A stretch of 64,000 nt of DNA from an uncultured Lactobacillus sp. (GCA_910587695.1 CAJUNC010000001.1:62001-126000), one strand, 5' to 3'. Shown: positions 17,001-26,198, counted from the stretch's first letter. Notes: generated by a model not told the origin, from the letters alone. Program-made: numbers and translations.

Positions 17001-17245
17001 TATATATCTTATTGACACCATTTTTAGGGATCTTAGTCAAAGCAGGGACATTTGTTCAAGTGTTATATCGCTTTTCACCGTTGCAAAATATCGAAGCTGG
17101 ATATACGGCATTGGTAAGTGGGGGCACAGTCGGACTCGCGACCTTGTTAGGCCTGATCTTAGCGACTATTGCAGTCTTTGGGGCTAGCTTATTTTTGCGC
17201 CCGATGATAAATGAAACAGTGGTAAAAAATGATGATAAAAATTAA
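14042..17245 (+). CDS. esaA: T7SSb membrane protein EsaA
   Basis: 1067 aa. One N-terminal membrane helix (about residues 13-32), then a large extracytoplasmic region of about 850 residues rich in Gln, Thr and coiled-coil heptads, then about five membrane helices from residue 880 to the end (LVPYFMTVIGALSAVFIGFG onward). This is the YueB/EsaA architecture, the surface-exposed dimeric component of T7SSb and, in Bacillus, the SPP1 phage receptor. A low-complexity Ser/Thr/Glu stretch lies around residues 515-555. AGAGGTGAACG ribosome site before ATG. It overlaps essA by 17 bases. Confidence 0.92.
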   Translation: MKKNITKRHFSLALISLLGGCLVFSLVWLGLKNPSVMRHDENAQANNKVRYVLVNQDNGAKFNGKEYNLGGDFLKLVSRDKEHDWQTAPFDMAEAGMNDGTYDVEVVIPENFSSRILALQSTDPKQAGISYRVRKGQNEMTNQVVGRNVDNLINYFNNRVVRMYFSSLVGNLRSAQVAMQRGADRQKNQVSDLSSQVQAPFQGLNDQFATIFKTASVLDEDRQASVQADEAFSHSVQALLQGLDQDLTSNNEAEQAARTALHDKLEEQLKLYEALTEKSSAYQLNVSNYFTDTAPVLPLYDTSTALVSVVSSDQVALTKQLQQLNEQYQTLHSLQQQLEKEYGLTQTTAEENLATLKAKLNGDNGNNTQILTSFEAQLKKKLSKLGVATELTQTDGELKDLWSKQDQKDYQVATQILSKYAKNLGIDQGKQVTYLKENAKEENYQAKVTLDLTADKPNVIWLKGNGTAVTLAQNDIISTLQQAGYQDVKMTPVSQGRFTVSFARPQTTTAVAKTESEAAKTSKNSESAKDSSLTENSSTPQEETTVQTPSVTPLPANCAVEMTVDYQIKETTDYEWSVNGQVQNTGRFVVVAQKNSTELNQNVVQTLALAHEIMAVYSREEDLSNFLATQGQDKIVASPDSLAALVTKSAKLSPELERYATKLVGQYTKLSQQVDRLGKATGQLTLDEKTPDPIKTLNEISQSLNEAGLQSYLKQVAGIIEWYNNAQLAVNAAKSDQSDAKTVPLTMASATAEVRPEQLTQQYQTLKASLTTGTKELTTTDKVDTKGLRPIIKDLTNNTTKLQQTTEGIKTSLSQNLKNSQKQANNDRDYAKAFNTVMQNARNGEADNSKVYNFLTDPIKATGSYTAMPKHSLVPYFMTVIGALSAVFIGFGIAKYLPKRTISEQEALIEHTRAWLNLPSVILTFAISLGLGVIFALSTYNVSESGSRTAWFIYAITIMMLLTSLITAGARMQREVTLFIFGLVLGLYILLTPFLGILVKAGTFVQVLYRFSPLQNIEAGYTALVSGGTVGLATLLGLILATIAVFGASLFLRPMINETVVKNDDKN

Positions 17246-17747
17246 GACCATCTGTGTGTGTCTGGGGGCTTGTCTAGTATTTTTAGATGGTTTGGCTGTG
17301 ACAGTGACAGCCGATGATGGCAGCCTAGAGCTAAATGAACAAGCGATCTATGATGATGGACACAAAGATGATGCCATGCAAAATTATGGAGTTAAGACGC
17401 TGTTTTCTCCCGAGATGGAAAGTCAAAATACAAAGCAAAAAAAGCAAGCTAATGCTCCGGTAGTTCAAGCCAAAAAAAAGATCTTTATGCACCGTGAACA
17501 TAGTTCAAAACAGATCCAGCAAAAAAATCAGCAGGTCTTACGAAAGTATCTATTTACCAAGCGCTCTAAGCTTAAAGCTATATCTGGCGATAAAAATGTG
17601 GGGACTACTGAGATCGCAGGCCTTAAATATCTGTGGTCCACAGTGTTATTTGGAATAATGGCAGGTTTAGGGAGTGCGTTAGGGATATATTTCACTAAAA
17701 GACGTGTCAAACGAAAGGAAAATAGTAGTCGATGGACGAACAACTGA
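17229..17747 (+). CDS. essA: T7SSb protein EssA
   Basis: 172 aa. An N-terminal signal-like hydrophobic segment (residues about 5-27), a polar Lys/Gln-rich middle, and a C-terminal membrane helix (LWSTVLFGIMAGLGSALGIY) with a basic cytoplasmic tail. Size, topology and position between esaA and esaB identify EssA; the sequence itself is poorly conserved. Overlaps both neighbours, so translation is coupled. ATG 17232 is an equally good start. Confidence 0.8.
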   Translation: MMIKIKTICVCLGACLVFLDGLAVTVTADDGSLELNEQAIYDDGHKDDAMQNYGVKTLFSPEMESQNTKQKKQANAPVVQAKKKIFMHREHSSKQIQQKNQQVLRKYLFTKRSKLKAISGDKNVGTTEIAGLKYLWSTVLFGIMAGLGSALGIYFTKRRVKRKENSSRWTNN

Positions 17748-18001
17748 TCAGGATCGGACTGAAATATGCTGGTACAGTCTATGATCTGCAAGTCTCTAAG
17801 AAAATGACGTTAAAGCTATTGGCTGAACAACTTGGATCGGCTTTAGCCGTTGTTAATGTGGATCTACCAGCAAAATTTGAGTTGCACCTACTAAATAAAG
17901 CATTGACGTTAGATGAGAACGTACCATTACAGGCCTATCCTTTGGGAAATGGCGACCAATTTGAAGTGATCGTGAGGAAAGAAAATGACGATGATAAGTG
18001 A
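17732..18001 (+). CDS. esaB: Ubiquitin-like T7SSb protein EsaB/YukD
   Basis: 89 aa. Beta-grasp pattern: IRIGLKYAGTVYDLQVSKKMTLKLLAEQLG, later LLNKALTLDENVPLQAYPLGNGDQFEVI, matching the YukD family. It is cytoplasmic and required for T7SSb activity in staphylococci and bacilli. Overlaps essA and essB starts. Confidence 0.88.
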   Translation: MDEQLIRIGLKYAGTVYDLQVSKKMTLKLLAEQLGSALAVVNVDLPAKFELHLLNKALTLDENVPLQAYPLGNGDQFEVIVRKENDDDK

Positions 18002-19157
18002 TGGCAAGCTTGATCTTGAATTCAAGCAAGATAAGTCCGAGATCCAAGTGGTTTTAAGCGCAGATAAATATCGATTGGCGAAATTAGCTGAATACGAACT
18101 CTTTTTATCCGGCGATGAACATTATTTACCTGGTAAGGTACTCAAAGCAAACGAAGACCAACTGACTTTGAGCTATCAGCTTCCCAAAAAAGCTTTAGCA
18201 CTGACAGAATATGTTAAATGCTTTGACCGAGCGGCAGTCTTACGCTTATTACCGCAACTTTATTGGATCGTTGAAGAACAAGCGGGGTTGTTACAACCCT
18301 TTATTGCACCCGAGAACCTTTTTGTTATCGGTCAAAGGATCGTCGTCTTACACCGTGGTTTCAAGTCTTCGGTGGCACCCTTTAAAGAGACAGCTGAACT
18401 TAGAGTCAAGCAATTTCGGGCGTTGGTCTTATATTTACTTGAACCTAAGCAAGATTATGCTAAGTTAGTCAACGGTGCAGGCGCTTTGCGATATAAATTT
18501 GCCCAAGAATTAGTCAAAGCGACCACGATCGCAGAGCTTGAGAAATTAGTTGATCAACAAGTCATGACCCAAGAACAAGTTGCGCAAAAGACGCTGGTAA
18601 CGGTCAAAAAAACTAAATTTCAAATGCTCAAATGGGTAGCCAGTATCGGTAGTGTGATAAGCGTGATCTTACTTGGAGTGACTCTTTTTTGGGGCTTTTA
18701 TACGGTGCCTAAAGCCGAGCATATCGTGACGGCACAAGCACGTTTTTTAAATGATAATTATACTGACACGACTAAAGAACTGGCGCGTTATTCACCTGAT
18801 TCGTTGCCTCAGAGTGCGCGGTATGTATTAGCGGTCAGTTATATCGAGCTTGATACACTTTCAAGTCAGCAAAAAAAGGCGATCTTGAAAAATATCTCGC
18901 AAAATTCCAACCCTAATCAGTTGAGTTACTGGATCCAGCTAGGGCGTGGCAAGTACACGGAGGCATTGAGTTTAGCTAAAAATATTGGCGATGATGAATA
19001 TATCTTACATGCCTACACGAAACTTTACACTGCGACTAAGAACAACACCACGATGGACGGGGCTAAAAAGCAAGCTGAATTGAGCAAATACCGCAAACAG
19101 ATCAATGAATACTTGAAAAAACTAGGAGGTGAGAAGAATGAATTTGAAGCCGATTGA
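17985..19157 (+). CDS. essB: T7SSb pseudokinase membrane protein EssB
   Basis: 390 aa: a cytoplasmic pseudokinase-like domain (residues 1-210), a single membrane helix (about 217-240, MLKWVASIGSVISVILLGVTL-like), and an extracytoplasmic helical domain with the AKAEHI..YSPDSLPQSARYVLAVSYIE type sequence of the YukC family. Dimeric core of the secretion complex binding EssC. It overlaps essC by 20 bases. Confidence 0.92.
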   Translation: MTMISDGKLDLEFKQDKSEIQVVLSADKYRLAKLAEYELFLSGDEHYLPGKVLKANEDQLTLSYQLPKKALALTEYVKCFDRAAVLRLLPQLYWIVEEQAGLLQPFIAPENLFVIGQRIVVLHRGFKSSVAPFKETAELRVKQFRALVLYLLEPKQDYAKLVNGAGALRYKFAQELVKATTIAELEKLVDQQVMTQEQVAQKTLVTVKKTKFQMLKWVASIGSVISVILLGVTLFWGFYTVPKAEHIVTAQARFLNDNYTDTTKELARYSPDSLPQSARYVLAVSYIELDTLSSQQKKAILKNISQNSNPNQLSYWIQLGRGKYTEALSLAKNIGDDEYILHAYTKLYTATKNNTTMDGAKKQAELSKYRKQINEYLKKLGGEKNEFEAD

Positions 19158-22100
19158 GCAATTGTATGCTGATCCGACTAACCGAGTCGATGATCGCATC
19201 GATCAACAAGCTGATCTGGTATTTGAAGTTTTTGAATTGACGAAAACTTTCAAACACTGGACAGCAACTGATAAGCCAGTTAAAAAGACGACAGATCAGC
19301 TCGTTATCGCACATGAACACTTGCGGGTACTAACGACAGATCTTCCAACGTGTACGCTTGTTTTAGCTAAAGAAGCAGGGGATATCGTTTTTGATACGCC
19401 AGCCCTCGTGAAGATCACGGTCACAAAGCATGGTTATTTTGTGAAAGCTTTTGGAAATGGGGCTAAGCTTTATTGGCGAGATGAACTTTGTGAACATCTC
19501 GAAGCTAAATGGGAGCTTGGAACAAGATTATACGTTGATGGGTTATTACTTGAATTACGGGAATCACAGCTCAAAATAATACCGTTACGGCAAGATATCA
19601 TGTTAAATATCGACAAATTATTACCGACTAAACAGCGACATGAATATCCCGTTGATTTTCCTGATTTTCGGCGGAGTCCACGGATCTATCGCAAAGAACC
19701 CAAACAAAAATTGCGTTTGGAAAATGTACCAACACCACAAACACCTCCCCAAGGTGCTTTGATGCAAATGATCGTCCCACCACTGGGAATGGTCGTAGCT
19801 AGTGGGTTAGTCAGCTTATTGAGTGGGGGTAATGGCTTGATGATGTTGGGGATGGGGAGTGCTAGCGTCTTGACAGCTGGTTTTTCAGTCTCAAGTTATT
19901 TCACCAACAAAAAAATGATCCAAACCCAAAATAAACAGGCTAGTGCAGCTTATGAACAGTATCTGTTAAGTATCACAGGTCAGCTGGCTAAATTAAATCA
20001 AGAGCAACGAGCCGTGATGCGATATGATCATCCTGGTTCCGAAGAGATCGCAGCGATGATGTATCACTATGATCCGCGCTTGTATGAACGAATGCTCAGT
20101 AATGATGACTTTTTGACCTTGAGTTTAGGTCAGGGGACCTTGCCGATCAGTTATCAGTTCGAGTACGACAAAAATGATGCTAAGGTCAAAAGCAAATTAG
20201 AAAAATTCATTGAACAAAAGATCATCAAACCCTACGAAAAAGTCGAAGATGTCCCCGTGACGATCGGATTGCGCCAAACGACCTTGGGGTTAGCGGGAAA
20301 TAGTGCTGCTTTACGCCAAGCGCTACAGACGATATTGTTCCAATTGGCAGCATTTCATTCATATCATGATGTCCAATTTGTCGCCGTGCTAAATGAAGCT
20401 GAATATCAAAAGTATTGGCACGAATGGCGGTGGTTACCACATTTTCAATTAGAAAGTTTGAACTTACGTGGACTTGTCTATAACGCTCAAACTCGTGATA
20501 TGGTCTTAAATTCGCTTTATCAGATGCTAGTCAAGCAGCGCCAAGAGTATACAAAACAGCGCAATTCTCGAGAAGCGATGTTTTTTAAACCACAGATCGT
20601 TTTAGTGATCCAAGATGAATCATGGCTGACAGGACATAACTTAAATGAATTTTTGATGGAAGATATGAGTCGTTATGGAGTGACTGTGATCTGGGCAAAA
20701 GAGACGCAAGCGATGTTGCCTGAAACGGTCACGACTTTAGTTGATTATCACAGTTCAAAGTTAGGGACGTTGATCAATGAAGAACAAACATACTTGAACC
20801 TAGAGTTTGTCCCTGATCCATATCCTAAAAAGATCACGCAGGAAGTAGCGATCAAGCGTTTGGCTAATTTACGCCATGTTGAGGTCGAAAAAAATTCGAT
20901 CCCTGAAAGTATCTCATTTTTGCAACTGTACCAAGTTAAGCGTGTCGCTGAGCTAAATGTGAAAAAGCGCTGGCAGATAGCTGATACCTCTAAGACATTG
21001 GCTGTACCTTTAGGCGTACGGGGCAAAAATGATGTGGTCAACTTGAACCTACACGAAAGAGCACATGGTCCCCACGGCTTATTAGCTGGGACGACGGGTT
21101 CGGGTAAATCTGAAGTTTTACAGAGCTTTATTTTGTCGTTAGCGGTCAATTTTGCCCCCGAAGATGTGGGCTTTTTACCGATCGATTATAAAGGTGGCGG
21201 GATGGCGAACTTATTTGCTGATCTCCCACATTTATTGGGTTCGATCACTAACCTTGATGGAGCCAGTACAGCTCGGGCTTTAAAGAGTATCCATGCTGAA
21301 TTAGAGCGCCGCCAACGTTTATTTAGAGAATTTGGGGTCAACCACATCAACGGTTACACCAAGTTGTATAAAAAGGGGAAAACAGGTGCGACTGATAGGG
21401 TGTATCCAACTGAGCCGTTACCGCATTTGTTCTTGATCAGTGATGAATTTGCGGAGTTAAAAGCTAACGAACCTGAATTTATGAATGAGTTAGTTTCAAC
21501 AGCACGGATCGGGCGTTCTTTAGGGGTACATTTGATCTTAGCCACGCAAAAGCCAAGTGGGGTCGTCAACGAACAGATCTGGTCGAACTCACGCTTTAAG
21601 ATCGCTTTAAAAGTGGCCGAACCTGCCGATTCAAAAGAAGTGATCAAAACACCAGATGCAGCTGCGATCACTTTACCTGGTCGAGGTTATCTCCAAGTTG
21701 GTAATAATGAGATCTATGAGTTGTTCCAAACCGCTTATAGTGGTGCTAAATATGTTCCTGATAAAGACCAAAGTACTGCCAAAGCAGATGATCGCATTTG
21801 GTTGATCAATCATTTGGGACAGGCCGAATTATTGACGACCGATCTATCGTTAGCTGATGAAGAACAGCAAAGTGAAACTGAAGAGACCGAACTAAATGCT
21901 GTAGTCGAGCTGATCAAAAACGAAGCTAAAAAACTTCATGTTCCATTGCCAAGTAAGCCTTGGCTCCCACCGTTAGCACAAGTTATGGTAGCTCCTGAGA
22001 TCGATTGGCGTGCAAACTGGCAAACTGAGCGTGATCTAAAAGTGCCATTAGGGATGTTGGATATTCCAAGTAAACAAAAACAAGAGCCACTGATGTTTGA

Positions 22101-23364
22101 CTTAGCTAAATTTGCTCCAGCTGTGTTAGTCGGGAGTTCTGGTTATGGTAAATCAACGTTACTTCAAACACTGGTCGTCAATTTAGCCAAGCAAAATTCC
22201 CCTGCACAGGTCCAATTTTACTTACTAGATTTTGGCACAAATGGGTTGTTGCCTTTGCGTGAGCTACCTCATACTGCTGATATTGCAGGTTTAGATGACC
22301 GAGAAAAACTATTTAAGATGTTGCGTATCCTAGAACGTTTGCTTGATCAAAGAAAAGCCAAGTTCCAAGAAGTAGCAGCTTCTAATCTGGTTCAGTATCA
22401 AATGGAGACTGGCGAAAAATTACCAGTTATTTTAGTAGCAGTCGATGCCTACGATAATATAACTGAAGACGAGGCTAGAGAACAGATCGATCAAGTATTG
22501 AACCGTTTGATCAGAGAAGGTCAGGCTTTAGGAGTCAATATCGTGATCACAGCGGATCGGATCAACAGCCTACGGACAACGATGCTAGCAAATATCAATA
22601 AACGTTTGAGTTTATATATGGTCGATAAAGATGAATATAAGAGTATGCAAGGTTATCAAGCACCGATCCAGTCACCGATCCCAGGTCGGGGGCAGATTGA
22701 GTTAGAAGAAATCTTAGATTTTCAAGCTTACTTACCGACTAAACAAGCTGATGTCCTAGCAAGTACCAAGGAGTTGCGAAAACTAGCTGAAGTAATGTCG
22801 GATACTTGGACTGGTGATCTACCAGCCAAAGTGCCGATGTTGCCAAAAGTTATCAGTACTAAGTTCTTGTTCAAAAATAAGAAAGTTCAAGCAATGCGTG
22901 AAAAATCAGCATTTCCGATCGGCTTTGATAAGGAATCAGCTGAAGTTGTGGGTTACATTCCAAAGCAGACAAAGTATTTTATGGCTTTAAGCGATACTCC
23001 AGAGCAGGACGAGTATTTTGAGAATACTGTCTTGGAAAACTTTGGCTACCTGAAAGGAAAGGTAAAGACGATCGTGTTTGACCTATCTGGCAAATATACA
23101 GAGCAGACCGATATATTTGATAATGTGATCGGGGTCGATGATATTGGGATGATGGTCAAAAAATTGGGTAGTGAGATCGAGAAACGGGCAGTTACTGGAG
23201 AACATCAACCTATTTATATATATATTCCAGAGGCTGAACAATTGGGTCAAAAGATCATGCTTTCAGTCGATGATCTGCAAGTTTTATTACAAAAAGGCTA
23301 TCTAGTTGGGATCTATCTGATCTTTTCAGCTGATTTTGATAAAAGTTACGAGTTCATATCGTGA
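19138..23364 (+). CDS. essC: T7SSb FtsK/SpoIIIE ATPase EssC (3' end frameshifted)
   Basis: 1408 aa as read. N-terminal FHA-like region, two membrane helices at about residues 211-255, then three ATPase modules: D1 with Walker A GTTGSGKSE at about 650-658 and Walker B LFLISDEFAEL near 765; D2 with GSSGYGKST near 1000; and a degenerate D3 near 1270-1408. Motor of the T7SSb machine and selector of substrates. ATG 19138 follows AGGAGGTGAGAAG. The frame stops at TGA 23362-23364, but the typical EssC ending continues in the +1 frame (23360-23446), so the last 28 residues are lost or need a shift. Confidence 0.92.
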   Translation: MNLKPIEQLYADPTNRVDDRIDQQADLVFEVFELTKTFKHWTATDKPVKKTTDQLVIAHEHLRVLTTDLPTCTLVLAKEAGDIVFDTPALVKITVTKHGYFVKAFGNGAKLYWRDELCEHLEAKWELGTRLYVDGLLLELRESQLKIIPLRQDIMLNIDKLLPTKQRHEYPVDFPDFRRSPRIYRKEPKQKLRLENVPTPQTPPQGALMQMIVPPLGMVVASGLVSLLSGGNGLMMLGMGSASVLTAGFSVSSYFTNKKMIQTQNKQASAAYEQYLLSITGQLAKLNQEQRAVMRYDHPGSEEIAAMMYHYDPRLYERMLSNDDFLTLSLGQGTLPISYQFEYDKNDAKVKSKLEKFIEQKIIKPYEKVEDVPVTIGLRQTTLGLAGNSAALRQALQTILFQLAAFHSYHDVQFVAVLNEAEYQKYWHEWRWLPHFQLESLNLRGLVYNAQTRDMVLNSLYQMLVKQRQEYTKQRNSREAMFFKPQIVLVIQDESWLTGHNLNEFLMEDMSRYGVTVIWAKETQAMLPETVTTLVDYHSSKLGTLINEEQTYLNLEFVPDPYPKKITQEVAIKRLANLRHVEVEKNSIPESISFLQLYQVKRVAELNVKKRWQIADTSKTLAVPLGVRGKNDVVNLNLHERAHGPHGLLAGTTGSGKSEVLQSFILSLAVNFAPEDVGFLPIDYKGGGMANLFADLPHLLGSITNLDGASTARALKSIHAELERRQRLFREFGVNHINGYTKLYKKGKTGATDRVYPTEPLPHLFLISDEFAELKANEPEFMNELVSTARIGRSLGVHLILATQKPSGVVNEQIWSNSRFKIALKVAEPADSKEVIKTPDAAAITLPGRGYLQVGNNEIYELFQTAYSGAKYVPDKDQSTAKADDRIWLINHLGQAELLTTDLSLADEEQQSETEETELNAVVELIKNEAKKLHVPLPSKPWLPPLAQVMVAPEIDWRANWQTERDLKVPLGMLDIPSKQKQEPLMFDLAKFAPAVLVGSSGYGKSTLLQTLVVNLAKQNSPAQVQFYLLDFGTNGLLPLRELPHTADIAGLDDREKLFKMLRILERLLDQRKAKFQEVAASNLVQYQMETGEKLPVILVAVDAYDNITEDEAREQIDQVLNRLIREGQALGVNIVITADRINSLRTTMLANINKRLSLYMVDKDEYKSMQGYQAPIQSPIPGRGQIELEEILDFQAYLPTKQADVLASTKELRKLAEVMSDTWTGDLPAKVPMLPKVISTKFLFKNKKVQAMREKSAFPIGFDKESAEVVGYIPKQTKYFMALSDTPEQDEYFENTVLENFGYLKGKVKTIVFDLSGKYTEQTDIFDNVIGVDDIGMMVKKLGSEIEKRAVTGEHQPIYIYIPEAEQLGQKIMLSVDDLQVLLQKGYLVGIYLIFSADFDKSYEFIS

Positions 23365-23446
23365 ACCATTTGTTGGTCAAGATGAGAGCAATCTCTTTAT
23401 CGGCCGTGAAGTTACAAAAGTTAAGTTAGCTAGTGAGGTGGACTAG
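23360..23446 (+). pseudogene. essC: Out-of-frame last 28 codons of essC
   Basis: Reading from CGT 23360 gives REPFVGQDESNLFIGREVTK followed by eight more residues and TAG at 23444. The REP-hydrophobic-G-x-DE...R-K-x pattern is how EssC D3 domains end. This frame is open only back to 23321, so the shift point must lie in 23321-23361. Either a natural mutation, a sequencing error, or rarely a programmed +1 shift. Confidence 0.75.
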
Positions 23447-23449
23447 AAT

Positions 23450-23890
23450 TTGGATAAAGAAAAGATCGCAGCTCATGCACGCGGACAAAATATGAGAACT
23501 CAGGCATTACAAAAGCAAAGTACAGCTAGAGAATTAAATGGTAAACAGGTCGCAGTTGAGCATAAGATAGAACGACTCGAAAAAGCTCTAAGATCTTTAA
23601 GGAAAGATCTAGATCATTCTAATATTTTGAAAAATGAGTTGCTTAAACTAAAGACTAAAGGAACAAGCGGATTTCATGGGAGTTGTAGAGATAAGGCAGA
23701 TCATAATGTCGATCAGATGTTAACTGAGCTTGACCATTGGATCGATGCACATAAAGAAAATAAAGAAGTAATGACTAAGAAATTAAGAGAACTTCAAGAC
23801 CAAAGTCAAAATTTACATGCCAAGGCCTTAGCTTTGAATAATGAAGCTACAGCACTATTTTCGAGTGCAACGTCTTTATTGAATATGTGA
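23450..23890 (+). CDS. T7SS LXG-partner helical protein (YwqH/DUF5082-like)
   Basis: 146 aa, almost entirely helical and coiled-coil (residues 1-65 and 85-146) with the shape of DUF5082/YwqH proteins, which form complexes with LXG toxins for export. TTG start with GAGGTG nine bases upstream, three bases after the shifted essC stop. First gene of the effector module. Function inferred from shape and position only. Confidence 0.65.
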   Translation: MDKEKIAAHARGQNMRTQALQKQSTARELNGKQVAVEHKIERLEKALRSLRKDLDHSNILKNELLKLKTKGTSGFHGSCRDKADHNVDQMLTELDHWIDAHKENKEVMTKKLRELQDQSQNLHAKALALNNEATALFSSATSLLNM

Positions 23891-23902
23891 GGTGAGTAGA
23901 GT

Positions 23903-24559
23903 TTGACAGAGTTAGAGTTATGGAAATTAGCTGATCTTGAGTTAGCTGAGGATAGTTTGTTAAACAAGATCTGTTTGGATATCGCGACTGATATGGAACA
24001 ACTAAATAAGATCATTGATGGGATCTTACAAAAAGATAGTTTCTTTGAATACACGCCGTTATTTGGAACAGGCTTAAAAGTGAGCTATCACTGGGATAAA
24101 AAACAAGTGGTACTTGAGCGATTAGAGCAAAGTACATCATTAGAGATGATTACTTGGTTCGAGTTATTGGCAAAGATCGATCTTGTTTTTTCTGAGGTAC
24201 TTCCGATAGGTTCTGTGATCGAAGTTGATGGAGAAAAAACGACTCCAGAACTCAGAGAGATCTTTGAAAGTCAAGAAGATGGAGTCGGTTTTTATTTACA
24301 GATCGTTGCACGCAAAGTGGCTATTGAAAATAGTGATAACTATGTAGATTATTTAGCGACCATCTGGCCGATCGGGATGCAGCCGTTGGTCCAACCGATA
24401 TTTATCAGCAATTATTTGATCAAAAATGTTATTGCTAAGGGATATACAAACGAATTTGAAAAGAAATATGCCAAAGGAACGAAGCTGAACATGTTGCTCA
24501 AGAAAAAACATTCTATTTTGTTAGAGATGTTACTGGGGGTGTTAGAAGATGAGAATTGA
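23903..24559 (+). CDS. DUF4176-like T7SS-associated protein
   Basis: 218 aa, soluble. Residues about 100-195 follow the DUF4176 pattern: LPIGSVIEVDGE, a FYLQIVARKV strand, NYVDYLATIWPIGM, then a PIFIS...VIAKGYTNEFE stretch that corresponds to the family's nest-like 'YDY-PxG ... GY' signature. DUF4176 proteins accompany LXG toxins in many Bacilli and are thought to be chaperones or targeting factors. TTG start with GAGGTGAG upstream. Its last eight codons overlap the LXG start and were included in the downstream duplication. Confidence 0.6.
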   Translation: MTELELWKLADLELAEDSLLNKICLDIATDMEQLNKIIDGILQKDSFFEYTPLFGTGLKVSYHWDKKQVVLERLEQSTSLEMITWFELLAKIDLVFSEVLPIGSVIEVDGEKTTPELREIFESQEDGVGFYLQIVARKVAIENSDNYVDYLATIWPIGMQPLVQPIFISNYLIKNVIAKGYTNEFEKKYAKGTKLNMLLKKKHSILLEMLLGVLEDEN

Positions 24560-25915
24560 TGTAGGCGAAGTCTTAGCGACCAAAAATGAGTTGTCACGGA
24601 CAAAGATGCGCCTTTTAGGAAGTTTGAGTGATGCTAAAATGGCAGCTGATTCAGTCAAAACAAGTAATGCATTGGCAGGTCAAGTAAAAAAAGCCGTTGA
24701 AGCAGAATATGCTAACTACAAGATCCCGTTTATCACAGTACTTGAAGAAGCATTGATCGGTCTGGTCAATACCTTTGATCAAAAGATCGATGACTTCAAA
24801 GAGATCGTTAAAGAGACTGCAGATAATGCGGTGATCGATACTCAAACGATCGATGAATTAAAACAAACACTTTGTAGAAGGCAAAATGAACTAAAAGAAT
24901 TGGATGCTTCGTTTAAAAGGACATACAGTAGTGTTTCAGATATCGTCAGTGTGCATGTGCCGAGTATCAATGGGACAGCTAACGCGTTATCCGATACGAG
25001 AAAAGTGTATGAGAACACAAAACAACGACTCACACGCTTTGAAAATCAAAATGAAACTTTTAAAAAGATCGATGAACAACTCGAGCTACAGCAAAAAGCG
25101 GTCGGTAGTATCGGAACTGAAATTTCTAAGGGCTATGGGACATTAAACACAGGTTCGTATCTATTCAACACTGATTATTTGATAAGTTCACAAAAATTCG
25201 ACAAGGATATGCGCGCAACAGTGATCAAAAGAAATCCAGCATTGGAGATGTTGAGTGGCACAGATCTAGATACACGAACATTGAACGATATTTCAAAAAT
25301 GATCGGTGATCTAAAATGGGGCAAAGGTAAATATAAGGTCGCTAAAGATACACAAAAGTATTTGGTAAGTGCATATTTAGTAGCTGCCTTAAAGCAAGAT
25401 AGTAAAGGCCGGATCGGTTTTAAGACAGCAGAAGAGTTGTACAAAGAAATAGAAAAACATCTCCCAAAAGCTGCCCGAGAAAAGTTAGAAAAACCTTTGA
25501 AGAAGCTGATCGAGCATTTGGATAACAAGTATATCGTCAAAGCATTTCAAACCTCAAAATCAGGGCTATCCAAGAAAAACATGCGTGTTTTGATCGATAT
25601 CAAAGCTAATGTCGTCAAAGGCGGTGAAAAATTAGCCAAACAATTGTATATCTACGATACTAAAAAGATCGTATCTCCTCAGCAAAAAGGCAGCTTGAAA
25701 GTCAAAGACTATCTCAAAGAAGCCAAGAGCAGTGCCTTAAAAGAGTTGCATTTTAAAGCAATGTTCAAAGACTTCAGTAAGGCTAAAGGTTTAGGGCGAG
25801 TTATCCCTGGAATAAATATCGCCAGCAAGACTTTATCGCTCTATGACGGTTTCAATGAATCAAATAAGATGGCAAACGAACATAAGCTAAAAGGCAAGGC
25901 AAGAGCAATGAGTCT
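24534..25915 (+). repeat. Long direct repeat, copy 1 (LXG 5' part)
   Basis: Begins 15 bases before the LXG start codon and is base-identical by eye to 26889-28270 (offset 2355). First mismatch is near 25916; two or three silent differences follow before homology ends at about 25993. Confidence 0.9.
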
Positions 25916-26198
25916 TATCGGAGGTACAGCGATCGATCTGGGTGATATGGCTGTGACTGCGGGTCTATCGACTGTTGGTAGTATGGTGGGAACATGGGGT
26001 GTTGCTACGTTTATAGGAGGATTAGGTATAACAACGGCACCAGCTTGGATTACAGTAGGTGCAGGCATAGCTATTGCTAGTGGTGCTGCTTTGGTGGCGT
26101 CCTGGGCAATTAAGGAAACTGGTGTTGGGAAATTTGTAAAAAATAAATGGAATGATTTTTTGAAAAGGGGTATGACTTTAGAAAATGGAAAAGGATGA
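24549..26198 (+). CDS. LXG-domain T7SS toxin 1 with glycine-zipper-like tail
   Basis: 549 aa. Residues 1 to about 210 are an LXG domain: helical, coiled-coil, starting MRIDVGEVLATKNELSRTK. Residues about 210-480 form a linker/pretoxin region (KSGLSKKNMRVLIDIKANVV, GLGRVIPGINIASKTLSLYD). The last 67 residues are unique: a Gly/Ala-rich hydrophobic hairpin (FIGGLGITTAPAW, VGAGIAIASGAALVASWAI) then KNKWNDFLKRG. This resembles the pore-forming TelE-type tail of streptococcal LXG toxins, so membrane depolarisation is the likely activity (inference). Overlaps the DUF4176 gene; followed by a cognate membrane immunity gene. Confidence 0.82.
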   Translation: MRIDVGEVLATKNELSRTKMRLLGSLSDAKMAADSVKTSNALAGQVKKAVEAEYANYKIPFITVLEEALIGLVNTFDQKIDDFKEIVKETADNAVIDTQTIDELKQTLCRRQNELKELDASFKRTYSSVSDIVSVHVPSINGTANALSDTRKVYENTKQRLTRFENQNETFKKIDEQLELQQKAVGSIGTEISKGYGTLNTGSYLFNTDYLISSQKFDKDMRATVIKRNPALEMLSGTDLDTRTLNDISKMIGDLKWGKGKYKVAKDTQKYLVSAYLVAALKQDSKGRIGFKTAEELYKEIEKHLPKAAREKLEKPLKKLIEHLDNKYIVKAFQTSKSGLSKKNMRVLIDIKANVVKGGEKLAKQLYIYDTKKIVSPQQKGSLKVKDYLKEAKSSALKELHFKAMFKDFSKAKGLGRVIPGINIASKTLSLYDGFNESNKMANEHKLKGKARAMSLIGGTAIDLGDMAVTAGLSTVGSMVGTWGVATFIGGLGITTAPAWITVGAGIAIASGAALVASWAIKETGVGKFVKNKWNDFLKRGMTLENGKG

